A stretch of DNA of 64,000 nt from Salarias fasciatus (taxonomy: Eukaryota > Chordata > Actinopteri > Blenniiformes > Blenniidae), in assembly GCF_902148845.1 (NCBI RefSeq), contig NW_021941230.1, forward strand, positions 15,277,797 to 15,341,796, read 5' to 3'. Below are positions 62,636 through 64,000 of this stretch, in pieces. The notes below the pieces were generated by a model. The model saw nothing but the letters and a program-made list of their open reading frames with translations, had not been told where the DNA came from and searched no databases. Every line of letters starts with the position of its first letter. The stretch's first letter is position 1. A program made the translations under genes and the position numbers.

Positions 62636-64000
62636 ATGGACAAACTGAAGAAGGTCCTGAGCGGGCAGGAGGAGAGCAGCGGGGACGGCAGCGGGATTCT
62701 GGAGGTTTGTTTTTAGCCCGTTAGCTCCCGGGACGCGCTGCGGAGGCGGTTCGAGCCTCATAAACTCCGGGAGGAAGAGACTGACACACACCGATCACCG
62801 GGTTTTACCTGCAGGGAGACTTTATCTTCCACAGGACCGCTCTCGCTCCCTGTCCATCCACTGAAAAACACATTGCACCTGAGTAGAAAACAACAATAAC
62901 AAAAAAACACGCTCCAGAAGGGCGTTTCAAGACATCCAGTTTTTAAGACTTTTTCAGAGAATTAGAATTTTTTTTTTTTACATTTTTTAGTTCGTGACAC
63001 GTTTTTTAGTTCGAATACAAATATTAAAATTGTTACAACCTCGTCAATGTTCAAATTGTCCTCTTAGTTGTTATGATGCTGATATACTGGGGCGAAAGTC
63101 GGGAGTTCTGCTGTAAGTTGTTCATGGTCATGGCCTCTCTGCAGAGAGCCAATCAGGCGTCCACGCTCTCATGGGGGACGAGGATGAGGGGCTTCGGCAT
63201 CTGCTTCGTCCTGGGAGCGCTCTGCTCCATCCTGGTGAGCCCCACGGTGTTTTCCTCCAGACGCTGACCACACACACTTCCCTGTTCTCTGCACACCTGT
63301 TTCTTCGTTTCCTTGGTCATCAACTTTTTATTTTGTTTTTGTCGCCCTTTCTTTGGTCCTGCTGTCTGTATCCAAGGCAATGCTTCATCTGTTTCTATGG
63401 TAACCGCTTCTGTCCTGTTAATATCCATGGTTACCATCATCCTGCTGTCTCCCTTGTCTGTTGCCGTAGTAACAGCCTTTCCTTCCTTGTGTCCAGGGTA
63501 CCTGCTTGCTGTGGGTTCCGGGGTTTGGACTGGCCGTCTTCGCCGTCCTCTACAGCCTCGGAAACGTCTGTGCTCTGGCCAGGTACGAACCACAGACCGG
63601 CGTCAGCCGCCAGCACGAGCGAACACCGATCTTAACAAACCACAACTTAGTGGAACTAAGCTCAACTCACTGGTGTGGTTCCAGCACCATGTTCCTGATC
63701 GGGCCGCTGCGGCAGCTGAAGACGATGTGCGCTAAAGAGCGAGCGCTGGCCACCGCCATCATGCTGGTGAGAGCCAAACGACGAGTTCAGGTTCATCTCG
63801 GTCACAATCACAGTCTGACCGTGTGTGTGTGTCTCTGCAGGTGTGTCTGATACTGACGCTGTGCGCCGCTTTCTGGGTGAGGAAGAGACACAAAAACACA
63901 CACACACACACACACAGGTTTGAATGAACGTTGTGCGTTTGGGTTAAACCGTGGTTTTGCGTCTCTGCAGTGGAAAAACAACGGACTGGCACTCTTGTTC
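62636..64000 (+). CDS. sft2d2: SFT2D2-like vesicle transport protein (3' end outside window)
   Basis: Exons in phase: 62636-62704, 63145-63234, 63497-63582, 63685-63766, 63841-63876 and 63971 to the window edge. The start MDKLKKVLSGQEE is the family's conserved N-terminus. Then come LSWGTRMRGFGICFVLGAL, GTCLLWVPGFGLAVFAVLYS, STMFLIGPLRQLKTMC and CLILTLCAAFWWKNNGLALL, three membrane spans and the start of the fourth. SFT2/GOT1-type proteins act in retrograde traffic between endosomes and Golgi. The conserved FLIGPLRQLK loop is present. The product agrees with SFT2D2 somewhat better than SFT2D1. The final helix and stop lie to the right of the window. Confidence 0.93.

Overview
The window is vertebrate nuclear DNA and almost certainly comes from a ray-finned fish, probably a spiny-rayed teleost. 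The signs are short introns with clean GT/AG borders, genes a few kilobases apart, many (CA)n/(TG)n arrays, a fish-type NLR gene (pyrin, FISNA, NACHT, LRR exons of 174 nt, B30.2), and a C2H2 zinc-finger gene whose N-terminus resembles TINF2, a layout I recall only from fish. I found no prokaryotic features, no CRISPR array and no retroviral or other capsid-bearing element.

Layout from left to right. 1-610: CpG-rich segment with a possible first exon (+). 611-4740: no gene. 4.76-13.9 kb: an NHS-family actin-regulator gene, closest to NHSL1 (-), with a phase-compatible candidate first exon at 18.9-19.6 kb. 13.9-22.5 kb: introns or intergenic DNA full of microsatellites. 22.6-25.1 kb: a CHAMP1-like zinc-finger gene (+). 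25.8-26.4 kb: remnants of an opsin (-). 28.9-29.75 kb: DPH3 (-). 31.6-32.2 kb: a single-exon claudin (+). 35.4-37.0 kb: a Frizzled-7-like receptor (-). 39.3-42.6 kb: CDK15 (-). 43.2-47.9 kb: the NLR gene (-). 50.0-54.1 kb: prothrombin F2 (+). 54.6-58.9 kb: the TINF2_N/zinc-finger gene (-). 59.7-61.7 kb: a small RING-H2 gene (+). 62.6 kb to the right edge: SFT2D2 (+), running out of the window.

The genes are unrelated in function; this is an ordinary compact fish neighbourhood, not a functional cluster. CDK15 followed by FZD7 in the same orientation matches human 2q33 and supports both names. F2 and the zinc-finger gene converge tail to tail.

Quality differs along the window. CDK15, F2, NLR, NHSL1 and the RING gene read through all their splice junctions in frame. 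The Frizzled gene, the CHAMP1-like gene and DPH3 each need several one-base shifts, mostly in short homopolymers, although the residues on both sides are well conserved. I read that mainly as sequence error, but local gene decay is possible. I did not find a convincing new biological system. The best leads are a cluster of RFX-type X-boxes between the claudin and Frizzled genes, the opsin remnant, the TINF2_N/zinc-finger architecture, and an unassigned spliced-looking open segment near 28 kb.
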